A stretch of 64,000 nt of DNA from JANYBT01 sp038211475 (GTDB lineage: Bacteria; Acidobacteriota; Terriglobia; Terriglobales; Acidobacteriaceae), in assembly GCA_038211475.1 (NCBI GenBank), contig JBBQVN010000001.1:1-64000 (forward strand), written 5' to 3'. Made by a program: the position numbers and the translations under genes. Below the pieces are notes generated by a model, which saw only the letters and a list, made by a program, of their open reading frames with translations, had not been told where the DNA came from and made no database searches. The stretch's first letter is position 1; each line of letters starts with the position of its first letter. Positions 42,097 to 50,800 of the stretch are shown here, in pieces.

Positions 42097-44274
42097 ATGA
42101 AAGAAATCAAGAAAGCATCCGAAACCAAGGCACAAGAAAAACTCTCTCTGAACAAACTCGCGCCGGAACATGCGCGCAAGAATTTCAAGGCGCTGCTGCA
42201 AGCCAACCCTAACTTTTTCGGAAACGTCGCCAAAAGCAAATTCAAGGCGGCGATGAACATTGCGGGCAACACCACCTATGAGGAACTGGCTTGTGTCGGT
42301 TTCCAACCCCAGTTCAACCGGCTCGAAGGCGTGGTGTATTTAAAGCAATCCGGCGGGTACTCAGGCGACATCTGCTCCAGCGGATCGCAGGAGTACGTCC
42401 GCTTCTATTTGTCGTATGACAATGGGGCGACATGGGAAGACCAGGGGCTGACCAGCTTCACAGCGTATGACGTTGCGCACGACCAACCGCTGGAATTCGA
42501 TGTAACGCTGCAAATCAATCCTTCGCAGAGCTTCTGCTTCTTCCAGAACCTGCCGAAAGTGCGGGCCATCCTGTCGTGGAATCAGATGCCCGACCCCAAC
42601 ACACCCAACTTCACTCCCGTATGGGGCAATGTGGTGGAAGCCAATATCCAGATTGCGCCAGGCTACCTGTTCGACCTCTCCAGCGTGCTGACGGAAGCCA
42701 AGCTGACCCTGCCCGAGAAGCTCGCCGCGGCCATTGACAGCACGGCCAAGATCCCTGCGCCCGCACCCAAAAAACTGGAGGCATCCGAACTTGTCAAGCT
42801 GTATTCGGGCAAAAATGTACCTCCTCACCGTTTCCTGTTCAGCCAGACCGGGGGCTTGATGAATGTCAGCGCCCTGCAAGCCGCCTCGCAGGAGCCGGTG
42901 AAAGCTGCCAAGGGTGGGTCCGCGATCAGCAAATTCGTGGACTTCGATCTTGAAGAAATCCTGGAAATCCTGCTCAACATATCCGGCGACACCACCTACG
43001 AAGAGCTAAACTGCATCGGGCTAAACACCAACACCGACCAACTGGTAGGGACCATCAATGTAAAGCTGAGCTCCGGTTACTCGGGCGGACTATGCACTGC
43101 GGGCAGCCAGGAATTCGTGGCGTTCTGGATGGACTTCGGCTCTGGGTGGGAATACCAGGGCACGACCGCCGTCAACACACATGACATCAGCCCGATGCCG
43201 GCAGGAGGCTTGCAGTACAGCGTGTTCCTGCCTGTCGACATCACTAGCCACCGCAAACCCTGCGGCGACGGACCGGTGACGGCGCGGGTTCGCGCCGTGC
43301 TGTCGTGGAACTCTGCACCGGATCCGAACGATCCGTACGAGCCGCCAACCTGGGGCAACGCACAAGAAACGCTGGTGTTGATCACGCCGGGCGCGGGGAG
43401 CAGCACGCTGCCGTTCCTGAGTTCGGTGGGCGACATCGCGCAGAACTTAATTGCGAGCTCGGGACGGATCACCGACGCGATAGCCATCCACACCGGCGGC
43501 CACTTTGTGGACGCTCCCTTCGGCGGCAGAATCTCGCTGGCTGGACACGTTCCCAATCCCACGCCTGGAATGAAGTACCGGGTGGTGAAAAAACCACAGG
43601 GTGCGCCAGATACGTCATATGTGCCGATCGTGAACGAGCCCGGCGGGTTGACTCTGACCGTCAACGTCTTCGATGGAGTGAACTGGACACAGAGCCAGCA
43701 AACCTTCCACGCGGATGTGGACGGTTACTACCCATACCAGGACTACGCCTCAACACACTCCGTGGAAGGCAGCATTCTGGGCTACTGGTACTCCACGCTG
43801 GCTGAGGACAGTCATGCTTTCGATCTGCGCATTGACTTGAGCACGGACGGCATTCCGGCACACGATCTGCACAGCAACGTGGTAACAGTGCTGGTGGACA
43901 ACACGGCTCCGGTCGCTTTAATGGACCTGAACCTGATGGGAGCGGACTGCGCGTTCTTCGCACCGGGCACGGTCTTTAGCGGAAACTACACGGCGACGGA
44001 TGACGATTTTGGTCAGTTCTCGTTCGTGATTCGTCCCGCGGGACCAGCGCATGGGGTGCTTCCAACTCCAGCGTCGGGCTCGTCGGTTCAGTACGGTGGG
44101 GCAATCAATGATCCGGGAGTGGTTTCCACTTATTCCTTGAACACGGCCGGCATGGACCAGTGCGGATATTCACTGACCCTGCAGGTGTGGGACCGGACCA
44201 ATGTGAATAGCGGCGCTGGCAACAACTATAACGAAGCGTCGGTGGGCTTCTGCCTGTGGCAGATTAATCCGTAG
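42097..44274 (+). CDS. Large protein with two tandem copies of an unknown domain
   Basis: A 725-residue protein of unknown family. ATG 42097 is chosen because AGGAGG lies 5 bases upstream. The N-terminus is lysine-rich and helical, without a signal peptide. A domain of about 140 residues occurs twice (53-190 and 293-432). Both copies share G(N/D)TTYEEL.C(V/I)G, SGGYSG or SSGYSG, GSQE(Y/F)V.F, W(E)..QG.T, VRA(I/V)LSWN..PDPN and WGN..E. Two Cys per copy are conserved. A third region (about 480-620) and an Ig-like C-terminus (VDNTAPVALMDLNLMGADCA) follow. It may be a cytoplasmic or non-classically exported structural protein. A strong terminator follows, so it is a single-gene unit. Confidence 0.75.
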   Translation: MKEIKKASETKAQEKLSLNKLAPEHARKNFKALLQANPNFFGNVAKSKFKAAMNIAGNTTYEELACVGFQPQFNRLEGVVYLKQSGGYSGDICSSGSQEYVRFYLSYDNGATWEDQGLTSFTAYDVAHDQPLEFDVTLQINPSQSFCFFQNLPKVRAILSWNQMPDPNTPNFTPVWGNVVEANIQIAPGYLFDLSSVLTEAKLTLPEKLAAAIDSTAKIPAPAPKKLEASELVKLYSGKNVPPHRFLFSQTGGLMNVSALQAASQEPVKAAKGGSAISKFVDFDLEEILEILLNISGDTTYEELNCIGLNTNTDQLVGTINVKLSSGYSGGLCTAGSQEFVAFWMDFGSGWEYQGTTAVNTHDISPMPAGGLQYSVFLPVDITSHRKPCGDGPVTARVRAVLSWNSAPDPNDPYEPPTWGNAQETLVLITPGAGSSTLPFLSSVGDIAQNLIASSGRITDAIAIHTGGHFVDAPFGGRISLAGHVPNPTPGMKYRVVKKPQGAPDTSYVPIVNEPGGLTLTVNVFDGVNWTQSQQTFHADVDGYYPYQDYASTHSVEGSILGYWYSTLAEDSHAFDLRIDLSTDGIPAHDLHSNVVTVLVDNTAPVALMDLNLMGADCAFFAPGTVFSGNYTATDDDFGQFSFVIRPAGPAHGVLPTPASGSSVQYGGAINDPGVVSTYSLNTAGMDQCGYSLTLQVWDRTNVNSGAGNNYNEASVGFCLWQINP

Positions 44275-44301
44275 GCAATAACTGAAGTCGTTCCTTCAGT
44301 A

Positions 44302-44336
44302 GGGCGCTGACCCGCGTGGTCAGCGCCCTTTTTTTT
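44302..44336 (+). terminator. Rho-independent terminator
   Basis: GGGCGCTGACC (44302-44312), loop CGCGT, GGTCAGCGCCC (44318-44328), then eight T residues. A textbook intrinsic terminator 27 bases after the large repeat-protein gene. Confidence 0.93.
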
Positions 44337-44373
44337 GCGACTGCATCGGCGGGCGGCTGTGGAGTTCGGTTAC

Positions 44374-44413
44374 CTACTGCAAAATGCAGTAGGGGGCATG
44401 CAAAATGCAGTAG
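44374..44413. promoter_or_regulatory. Palindrome CTACTGCA-N3-TGCAGTAG plus a partial direct copy
   Basis: A perfect palindrome with eight-base arms at 44374-44392. Twenty-one bases on, GCAAAATGCAGTAG is repeated (44400-44413). The pair lies about 120-160 bases upstream of the GcvH-like/HybA/HybB operon and could bind its regulator. Confidence 0.45.
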
Positions 44414-44534
44414 CGGAACACACTTTTGTAATCCGCCGGCCACGCAAGTCATTGAAAACAATCAGTGGCAAGTTTGCCCTCCAACTGCACTCTCTACTAC
44501 GCAATGTATCAGAGCAAGTGAACCAGGAGGGTTT

Positions 44535-45203
44535 ATGTCGATCCTGTTTGTACTGCTGACTTTTCTACTGGTCATGACCATCACCTACTTCCGCGGAACC
44601 AAAGAGGCGATGGTGGCGCGACCGCAAGCCCGGCCACATGCGGGGCTCCCGATGCCGCGGCTTGAGCGCACGCTGGGCGTGTCGGTGCCGCAAGGGTACT
44701 GCTTCCATCCCGGACACACTTGGATGGCCAAGGAAGGCGCCGACTCTGCGCGAGTGGGGCTGGATGGTTTCGCGGCGAACCTGCTCGGCGCCATTGATCG
44801 AGTGGAGACGACAGGCGTGAACCGCTGGGTGCGGCAGGGACAAAAGCTGTTCACCGTGCACAGCGGCGGTCTGGAGCTAGAGTTTCTTTCGCCCATCGAG
44901 GGAGTGGTGACGGCGATCAATCCTGATGTGATGCAAGAGCCGGGGATGGTGACGCGCGATCCGTATGAGACGGGCTGGATTGCGACCGTGAAGGCGCCGG
45001 ATCTGGACATCAACAAAAAGAACCTGGTGCAGGGCACGATGATAGCGCCGTGGATGCAGAACAACTTGACGCGGTTGAACGGGATGCTGGCGGAGATGGC
45101 TCCGGCCCTGGCGGCGGATGGTGGCATGCCGCTGGCAGGGTTGCTGCACCGAGTTGCGGCGGAAGTGCGGCAGCAACTGCTGAAAGAGTTTTTTCTTGCC
45201 TAA
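44535..45203 (+). CDS. Membrane-anchored GcvH-like protein lacking the lipoyl lysine
   Basis: A 222-residue protein. The N-terminal helix ILFVLLTFLLVMTITYF anchors it in the membrane. Residues about 45-150 resemble the glycine cleavage H protein (YCFHPGHTWMAKEGADSARV, GLDGFAANLLGAI, LFTVHSGGLELEFLSPIEGV). At the place where GcvH has ESVKA with the lipoylated Lys, it has HSGGLE, so it cannot carry lipoate there. ATG 44535 has AGGAGG 5-6 bases upstream. It is the first gene of an operon with an Fe-S protein and a HybB-like membrane protein, so it is probably a structural part of a membrane redox complex. A true gcvH lies at 50373-50753. Confidence 0.8.
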   Translation: MSILFVLLTFLLVMTITYFRGTKEAMVARPQARPHAGLPMPRLERTLGVSVPQGYCFHPGHTWMAKEGADSARVGLDGFAANLLGAIDRVETTGVNRWVRQGQKLFTVHSGGLELEFLSPIEGVVTAINPDVMQEPGMVTRDPYETGWIATVKAPDLDINKKNLVQGTMIAPWMQNNLTRLNGMLAEMAPALAADGGMPLAGLLHRVAAEVRQQLLKEFFLA

Positions 45204-45263
45204 GCGATAGAGCAGACGGCGCCAGCAGTGAGATCAGTACAGAGATTCGGACAGGAGAGAGTC

Positions 45264-45998
45264 ATGGAGAAGACACGAGCAATCCTGGTGGACATCACGA
45301 AATGCATCGGCTGCCGGAGTTGCGAACAGGCGTGCAAACAGGTACATGGATTCCCGATGGAGACCGAAGCTCGGCTCTCGCCAACGGCGTTGACGGTGAT
45401 CGAAGAGCACGGCGACAAGTTTGTGCGGAAAATGTGCATGCACTGTGAAGACCCGGCATGCGCCTCGGCGTGCCTGGTGGGGGCGCTGCGGAAGACCGCG
45501 GCGGGCCCGGTAACTTATGACGGAGCGAAGTGCATCGGATGCAGGTACTGCTTGGTGGCGTGTCCGTTCAGCGTGCCGCGATATGAGTGGTCGAAGCTGG
45601 CGCCATTGGTCAAGAAGTGCGACATGTGTGCAACCCGACAATCGGCGGGTCAACTGCCGGCGTGTGTCGAAGCGTGTCCGACCGGAGCTTCGATTGTGGG
45701 CTGGCGCGGCGAAATTCTGGAGGAAGCGGAGCGGCGGATTCTGGGGGATGCCAAATACGTGAAGCACATTTATGGCAGTCAAGAGGCGGGGGGCACTTCG
45801 GTATTCTTCCTTTCCGATGTGGCGTTCGAGAAGCTGGGCTTTGCAGCAGCACCGCAGCAGCCGATGCCAGTGCTAACAGCAAATGCTCTGGGTGATGTAC
45901 CCACCGTGGTGATGGTGGGAGGAGCGGTACTGTCTGGGATCTACTGGATCACACAGCGGCGGGTGGCGGTGGCAAAGGAAGAACGACGGGAGCGGTAG
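45264..45998 (+). CDS. HybA/DmsB-like 4Fe-4S ferredoxin with C-terminal membrane helix
   Basis: A 244-residue electron-transfer protein with four Cys groups for [4Fe-4S] clusters: CIGCRSCEQAC, CMHCEDPACASAC, CIGCRYCLVACPF, and CDMCATRQSAGQLPACVEAC. This is the DmsB/HybA/NrfC layout. A C-terminal hydrophobic segment (VPTVVMVGGAVLSGIYWI) anchors it, as in HybA. No Tat or Sec signal precedes the first Cys group, unlike HybA of E. coli, so its location is uncertain. ATG 45264 has GGAGAGA upstream. It would pass electrons between the HybB-like quinone module and an unknown partner, since no hydrogenase or molybdoenzyme subunit is in the window. Confidence 0.88.
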   Translation: MEKTRAILVDITKCIGCRSCEQACKQVHGFPMETEARLSPTALTVIEEHGDKFVRKMCMHCEDPACASACLVGALRKTAAGPVTYDGAKCIGCRYCLVACPFSVPRYEWSKLAPLVKKCDMCATRQSAGQLPACVEACPTGASIVGWRGEILEEAERRILGDAKYVKHIYGSQEAGGTSVFFLSDVAFEKLGFAAAPQQPMPVLTANALGDVPTVVMVGGAVLSGIYWITQRRVAVAKEERRER

Positions 45999-46055
45999 CA
46001 GTCCAGTTTCAAGGTTCGATCTCTAGGCGTGGTCAGTGCGTGAAAAGGAGGTTTT

Positions 46056-47222
46056 ATGAAAGGGCTTTGCAGCAAGATCACTTGGTGGCGAGGGATTGTC
46101 GGGTTTATCTTCGCGGCGGGATTGTATGCGACCTACGCGCGCTTCGCGTGGGGACTGGGACGCGCGACCAACCTGACTGATGCACAACCTTGGGGGCTGT
46201 GGGTAGGGATGGGGACGCTGTGCGGAGTGGGACTGTCGGCGGGCGGATTTGCGATTGCGGCAGCGGTGTACCTGCTCGGATTCGAGCGCTATCGCCCGGT
46301 GCTGCGAACCGCGGTGCTGGTATCGTTCCTCGGTTACTTGAGCGTGATTGCCGGCATGATGTATGAGTTGGGGCTGCCCTGGAGAATCTGGCATCCCATC
46401 TTCATGTGGAACCGCCACTCGATGCTGTTTGAGATTAGCTGGTGCGTGATGATGTATACCACGGTGCTGGCGCTGGAGTTTTCGCCGGCACTGGTGGAGA
46501 AAATACCGTGGCAGGGTCTGCGCAACTGGTACCTGAAGTGGCACCACGAGGTGTTGATTGCGTTGGTGATGGTCGGCGTCGTGTTGTCGTCTCTGCACCA
46601 GTCCTTTCTGGGCGGCCTGTACTTGATTACCAAAGGCAAGTTGGATCCGTTGTGGTACAGCGCGTCGTTACCGACTATGTTCTACTTATCGGCGATTCCT
46701 GCGGGGCTCGCGGTCACCATCATGGCAATGTATCTCTCCATCCGGTCGCTTAAGGCGGATGTGGATCCAGCAGTGTTGAGCGAAGTGAGCCGGCTGATCG
46801 CGCCATTGCTGGCCTTGTACGCAATGTTCCGATTCGTCGACCTTATGACCCACAACGCGATGCCATACATGTTCCGATGGCGGGAGGAGTCGTGGTCGTT
46901 CTGGCTGGAGATCGGATTGTTTGTGATTGGGCCGCTGGTACTGTTGAGCCGGGAGAAGATTCGCAACAACCCGCAAACGCTCTACTGGACGTGCGCCATG
47001 GTGGTGGCGGGATTTATGACCAACCGGCTGAATGTGTCGATCACCGGGCTGCAGGCCACTTCGGGGGTGTACTACATCCCGAAGTGGACGGAATTTGCGT
47101 CCACCTTGATGATTCTGGCTGCGGTGGTGATGGCATTCCGCTATGCGGTGATCTACTTGGATATTCTGCCGAAGGTTGCGGCTCGACCGCGCTGGACGGT
47201 GGGAACGGTGGCCCAGGCGTAA
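46056..47222 (+). CDS. HybB/NrfD-family membrane quinone oxidoreductase subunit
   Basis: A 388-residue integral membrane protein with about nine or ten transmembrane segments. RGIVGFIFAAGLYATYARFA, WGLWVGMGTLCGVGLSAGGF and LGLPWRIWHPIFMWNRHSML are typical of the HybB branch of the NrfD/PsrC family, which exchanges electrons with menaquinone in the membrane. AGGAGG lies upstream of ATG 46056. It closes the operon with the GcvH-like and Fe-S proteins. In known systems HybA and HybB link a hydrogenase to quinone; the catalytic partner here must be encoded elsewhere or be different. Confidence 0.88.
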   Translation: MKGLCSKITWWRGIVGFIFAAGLYATYARFAWGLGRATNLTDAQPWGLWVGMGTLCGVGLSAGGFAIAAAVYLLGFERYRPVLRTAVLVSFLGYLSVIAGMMYELGLPWRIWHPIFMWNRHSMLFEISWCVMMYTTVLALEFSPALVEKIPWQGLRNWYLKWHHEVLIALVMVGVVLSSLHQSFLGGLYLITKGKLDPLWYSASLPTMFYLSAIPAGLAVTIMAMYLSIRSLKADVDPAVLSEVSRLIAPLLALYAMFRFVDLMTHNAMPYMFRWREESWSFWLEIGLFVIGPLVLLSREKIRNNPQTLYWTCAMVVAGFMTNRLNVSITGLQATSGVYYIPKWTEFASTLMILAAVVMAFRYAVIYLDILPKVAARPRWTVGTVAQA

Positions 47223-47277
47223 GAGGGGAGTGCGGAGGCTAACAGCCTTCGCTGTTACAGACGGCAGTATCGAAATA

Positions 47278-47303
47278 GGAGGGCGATTTCCATCGTCCTC
47301 CTG
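47278..47303. terminator. Bidirectional hairpin between convergent genes
   Basis: AGGAGGGCGAT (47278-47288), loop TTCC, ATCGTCCTCCT (47293-47303) with one G.T pair. It sits just beyond the gcvPB stop and about 55 bases after the HybB-like gene, so it can serve both converging transcripts. Confidence 0.65.
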
Positions 47304-47305
47304 TC

Positions 47306-48802
47306 TCAGCTTTTGGGCTCTGATTTCCAGCGCAAGACCGGCTTGCGCGCGGCCATCGTCTCGTCGAGGCGTGAGATGCGAGTGTGATAGGGGGCGCCCA
47401 GCACGAACTCCGGGTCTTCTTCCACTTCCTCAGCAATCGACTTCATCGCTTCAATGAACAAATCCAATTCTTCTTTGGGCTCGCTCTCGGTGGGCTCGAT
47501 CATCAACGCCCCGGAGACGATGAGAGGAAACGCGGTGGTATAGGGATGGAAGCCGTAGTCGATGAGGCGCTTGGCCATGTCCATGGTCTTGACGCCCTTG
47601 CGGGCCTGGATCTTGTCGCTGAATACGACCTCGTGCATGCTTGGAGTCGAATACGGCAGGTCGTAGACGCCTTCGAGACCCTTGCGAATGTAGTTGGCGT
47701 TGAGCACAGCGTCTTCAGTAGTCTGGCGGAGGCCATCGGGACCGTTGGCGAAGATGTAAGCGAGAGCGCGCACAAACATTCCGAAATTGCCGTAGAAGGC
47801 GCGAACCCGGCCCACCGACTGGGGACGATTGTACTCAAAGCCCAGCGTATCGTCGGAGTGTTTAACAACGATCGGGGTGGGCAAGAAAGGTTCGAGAATT
47901 TGTTTCACCGCGACCGGGCCAGAGCCGGGGCCGCCACCACCGTGGGGAGTAGAAAAAGTTTTGTGCAGATTGAGATGCATCACGTCCACCCCGAAGTCGC
48001 CGGGACGGACTTTGCCGACCAGGGCATTCATGTTGGCGCCGTCCATGTAAAGCAGTCCGCCCTTGGCGTGCATCAACGCGGCGATTTTGTGAATTTCTTC
48101 TTCGAAAACTCCCAGAGTGTTGGGATTGGTCAACATGAGCGCGGCGACGTCTTCGTTCATCTGGGCTTCGAGCGCTGAGATTTCGACCATGCCTCGGGAA
48201 TTCGACTTCAAGTTTTCTACCGCATATCCAACGGTGGCGGCGGTGGCGGGATTGGTGCCGTGGGCTGAATCGGGGATGAGGACCTTCTTGCGCGGATTGC
48301 CCTTGGATTGATGGTAGGCGCGGACCATGAGCAGGCCGGTGAGTTCGCCCTGGGCGCCAGCGGCCGGTTGCAGGGTAATCGCGTCCATGCCGGTGATTTC
48401 GAGCAGGCAGTCGCTGAGCGTCTGCATGATTCGCAGCGCGCCTTGCGAGATTTTCTCCGGCTGATAGGGGTGCCCGTTTGCGAGGCCTTCGACGCGGGCC
48501 ACAGCCTCATTCACGCGCGGGTTGTACTTCATGGTGCAGGAGCCAAGCGGATACATGCCCAGATCAATGGCGTAATTCCAGGTGGACAGGCGGGTGAAGT
48601 GGCGAATAATTTCGATCTCGCTAACCTCGGGCATGTTGCCGAGGTCCTTGCGCTCAGCTTTGCCCAACAGAGCGGCAACGTCCACTTCGGGCACATCGAG
48701 CGGAGGCAATTTATACGCGGCTTTTCCGGGCGAGGACTTCTCGAAGATGAGGCCTTCGTTCTGGCTGATGTGGCGCGTGGCTTTGCGGGTCATGTGCTTC
48801 AT
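47306..48802 (-). CDS. gcvPB: Glycine dehydrogenase (decarboxylating) subunit 2
   Basis: A 498-residue PLP-containing half of the split P protein of the glycine cleavage system. The PLP lysine is in HLNLHKTFSTPHGGGGPGSG. LGSCTMKYNPRVNE, PAAGAQGELTGLLMVRAYH and IPDSAHGTNPATAA are strongly conserved. With GcvPA it decarboxylates glycine and passes aminomethyl to lipoyl-GcvH. The start overlaps the gcvPA stop by four bases (ATGA). Last gene of gcvT-gcvH-gcvPA-gcvPB. Confidence 0.96.
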   Translation of the reverse strand: MKHMTRKATRHISQNEGLIFEKSSPGKAAYKLPPLDVPEVDVAALLGKAERKDLGNMPEVSEIEIIRHFTRLSTWNYAIDLGMYPLGSCTMKYNPRVNEAVARVEGLANGHPYQPEKISQGALRIMQTLSDCLLEITGMDAITLQPAAGAQGELTGLLMVRAYHQSKGNPRKKVLIPDSAHGTNPATAATVGYAVENLKSNSRGMVEISALEAQMNEDVAALMLTNPNTLGVFEEEIHKIAALMHAKGGLLYMDGANMNALVGKVRPGDFGVDVMHLNLHKTFSTPHGGGGPGSGPVAVKQILEPFLPTPIVVKHSDDTLGFEYNRPQSVGRVRAFYGNFGMFVRALAYIFANGPDGLRQTTEDAVLNANYIRKGLEGVYDLPYSTPSMHEVVFSDKIQARKGVKTMDMAKRLIDYGFHPYTTAFPLIVSGALMIEPTESEPKEELDLFIEAMKSIAEEVEEDPEFVLGAPYHTRISRLDETMAARKPVLRWKSEPKS

Positions 48803-50178
48803 CGCACTTGCTCCTCGACGCTGGAATCGTTCATGCTGCGGACCGAGCGCTCGCTGTCGGCAACCACTCCTACGGCAGTATCGATGGCGGAACGCGTGGT
48901 CATCTCAGTGCAGCACCACAAGGCGGCGTTGCCGACTTCAGGGAAGAACTTTTTCAGGGTCAGGCCACCAGTGATTTTGTGTCCGAGCAGGCGTCCGTTG
49001 ATGGCGGACGGGTCTTCGCTGGTTTCGACTACGAATTCATTGAAGCGGGGAGAACCGGAAAACAGCACCTTTGCATGTTTGCCGAATTGTTGGGCTGCGT
49101 ATTCGGTCTTCGCCAGGTTTTGCTTGGCCAATTCCTTCAGTCCGACTTTGCCGTAGATGGTCATGAATATGTTGACCATTAGCGCGACCAGGGCTTGGTT
49201 GGTGCAAATATTTGAGGTCGCCTTCTCGCGACGGATGTGCTGCTCGCGCGTCGCCAGGGTGAGGACGAACCCGCGTTTGCCGTTGGAGTCAGTGGTTTGT
49301 CCGGCCAGTCGGCCTGGCATCTGGCGCACGAACTTCTCCCGGGTGGCGATAACGCCGCAGTAAGGGCCCCCAAACCCGAGGGGCACGCCGAAAGACTGAG
49401 CTTCCATGGCGATGATATCGGCCGAGCGCGGCGGCTCGACGATGCCGAGAGAAACGGCTTCCGCAATCGAGACCACCAGTAGCGCGCCATGTTTGTGGGC
49501 GATTTCCGCGATGGCATCCACATCCTCAATCACGCCAAAGAAATTGGGCGACTGGATCAGGACGCAGGCTGTATCCGAACCAATGGATTGTTCCAGTCCC
49601 TTCAGATCGATGCGGCCCGTGGCGGTGAAGGGCACAGTGGACATGGGCAGGCCCTGATGCGTGGCGTAGGTGGCCATCACCTCGCGATATTCCGGATGCA
49701 GACTGCGCGCGATGAGGACTGAACTGTGTCCGGTGAGGCGCGCCGCCATCATGACCGCTTCGGCGGCCCCAGTGGAGCCGTCATACATCGAAGCGTTGGC
49801 GACTTCCATGCCGGTCAATTCGCAAATCATGGATTGAAATTCGAAAATGGCTTGCAACGTGCCCTGGGCAAATTCGGCCTGGTAGGGAGTGTAAGAGGTA
49901 AGGAATTCGCCGCGGGAGATGAGCGCGTCAATCACCACCGGCCGGTAGTGCAAATAGGCTCCGGCGCCGAGAAAGCTGGTGTAGCCTTCGCCGTTCTCGC
50001 GCGAACGCTGGCGGAACCAGTCCACGATTTCGGATTCGGCCATCTGGCGGGGGATGTTGAGGTCGCGAGTCAGGCGATATTCAGCCGGGATGGGGGCAAA
50101 CAGGTCGTTTATGGAGCCAGCTCCGATGGTCTGGAGCATCGCTTCGCGGTCAGCGGGAGATTTCGGTAAGTAGCGCAT
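48799..50178 (-). CDS. gcvPA: Glycine dehydrogenase (decarboxylating) subunit 1
   Basis: A 459-residue N-terminal half of the split P protein. MRYLPKSPADREAML, SFLGAGAYLHYRPVVIDAL, TSYTPYQAEFAQGTLQAIFE and FGVPLGFGGPYCGV are characteristic. It has the fold-type I scaffold but not the PLP lysine, which is in GcvPB. The two-subunit arrangement is the one found in Gram-positives and acidobacteria rather than the fused form of E. coli. The gap to gcvH is about 190 bases without a clear terminator. Confidence 0.96.
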   Translation of the reverse strand: MRYLPKSPADREAMLQTIGAGSINDLFAPIPAEYRLTRDLNIPRQMAESEIVDWFRQRSRENGEGYTSFLGAGAYLHYRPVVIDALISRGEFLTSYTPYQAEFAQGTLQAIFEFQSMICELTGMEVANASMYDGSTGAAEAVMMAARLTGHSSVLIARSLHPEYREVMATYATHQGLPMSTVPFTATGRIDLKGLEQSIGSDTACVLIQSPNFFGVIEDVDAIAEIAHKHGALLVVSIAEAVSLGIVEPPRSADIIAMEAQSFGVPLGFGGPYCGVIATREKFVRQMPGRLAGQTTDSNGKRGFVLTLATREQHIRREKATSNICTNQALVALMVNIFMTIYGKVGLKELAKQNLAKTEYAAQQFGKHAKVLFSGSPRFNEFVVETSEDPSAINGRLLGHKITGGLTLKKFFPEVGNAALWCCTEMTTRSAIDTAVGVVADSERSVRSMNDSSVEEQVR

Positions 50179-50372
50179 GGGAACCTACATTCGATGCAGC
50201 CCGGAAGCGATTTGATTGCGGCATCCGGATGAGCGTGCCGTGAAAGAAAAAATTAAGGGCGAATTATCGTGTAAGGCGTTCCTTCGACTGCAGATTCCAC
50301 CGGGCAAAGCACCAGAAGCTGTGATCTATTCGCGCGCTGGTGTTGAACGAGTTTGGGATTAGGCAAGCTTCT

Positions 50373-50753
50373 CTAGTGTCCGGCTTCTTCGGTGACAAAC
50401 TTGTCGTAGTCGGCGGCGGAAAGTAGGCTGTCCATCTCCGAGGGGTTGCTGAGCTTGAGCTTGAGCATCCATGAACCATGAGCGTCCTTATTGACTTGCT
50501 CAGGAGCGGTGGCCAGCGCTTCGTTGACTTCGGTGATGGTGCCCGAGACTGGCGCGTAGAGATCGGAGACGGCTTTCACCGATTCGACCGTGCCGAAGCT
50601 CTTGCCCGCAGTGAGTTCCGCGCCAACTTTCGGCAGGTCCACAAAGACGATATCGCCAAGCGATTCCTGGGCGTAATGGGTGATGCCCATTGTGCCGTCG
50701 GCGGTGATCCACTCGTGTTCCTTGGTGTATTTGCGGTCAGTGGGAAAGGGCAT
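50373..50753 (-). CDS. gcvH: Glycine cleavage system H protein
   Basis: A 126-residue lipoyl carrier. FGTVESVKAVSDLYAPVSG contains lipoylated K60, and the N-terminal YTKEHEWITADG and ITHYAQESLGDIVFVDLP are standard. The ATG at 50753 is chosen because the family begins there; AGGAG lies about 12 bases upstream. It shuttles aminomethyl and reducing equivalents between P, T and L proteins. It follows gcvT by 47 bases. Confidence 0.96.
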   Translation of the reverse strand: MPFPTDRKYTKEHEWITADGTMGITHYAQESLGDIVFVDLPKVGAELTAGKSFGTVESVKAVSDLYAPVSGTITEVNEALATAPEQVNKDAHGSWMLKLKLSNPSEMDSLLSAADYDKFVTEEAGH

Positions 50754-50800
50754 AATCGCTTTTTGCTCCTGGCTTCTAACAAAACTCAAACTCGGCGGCG

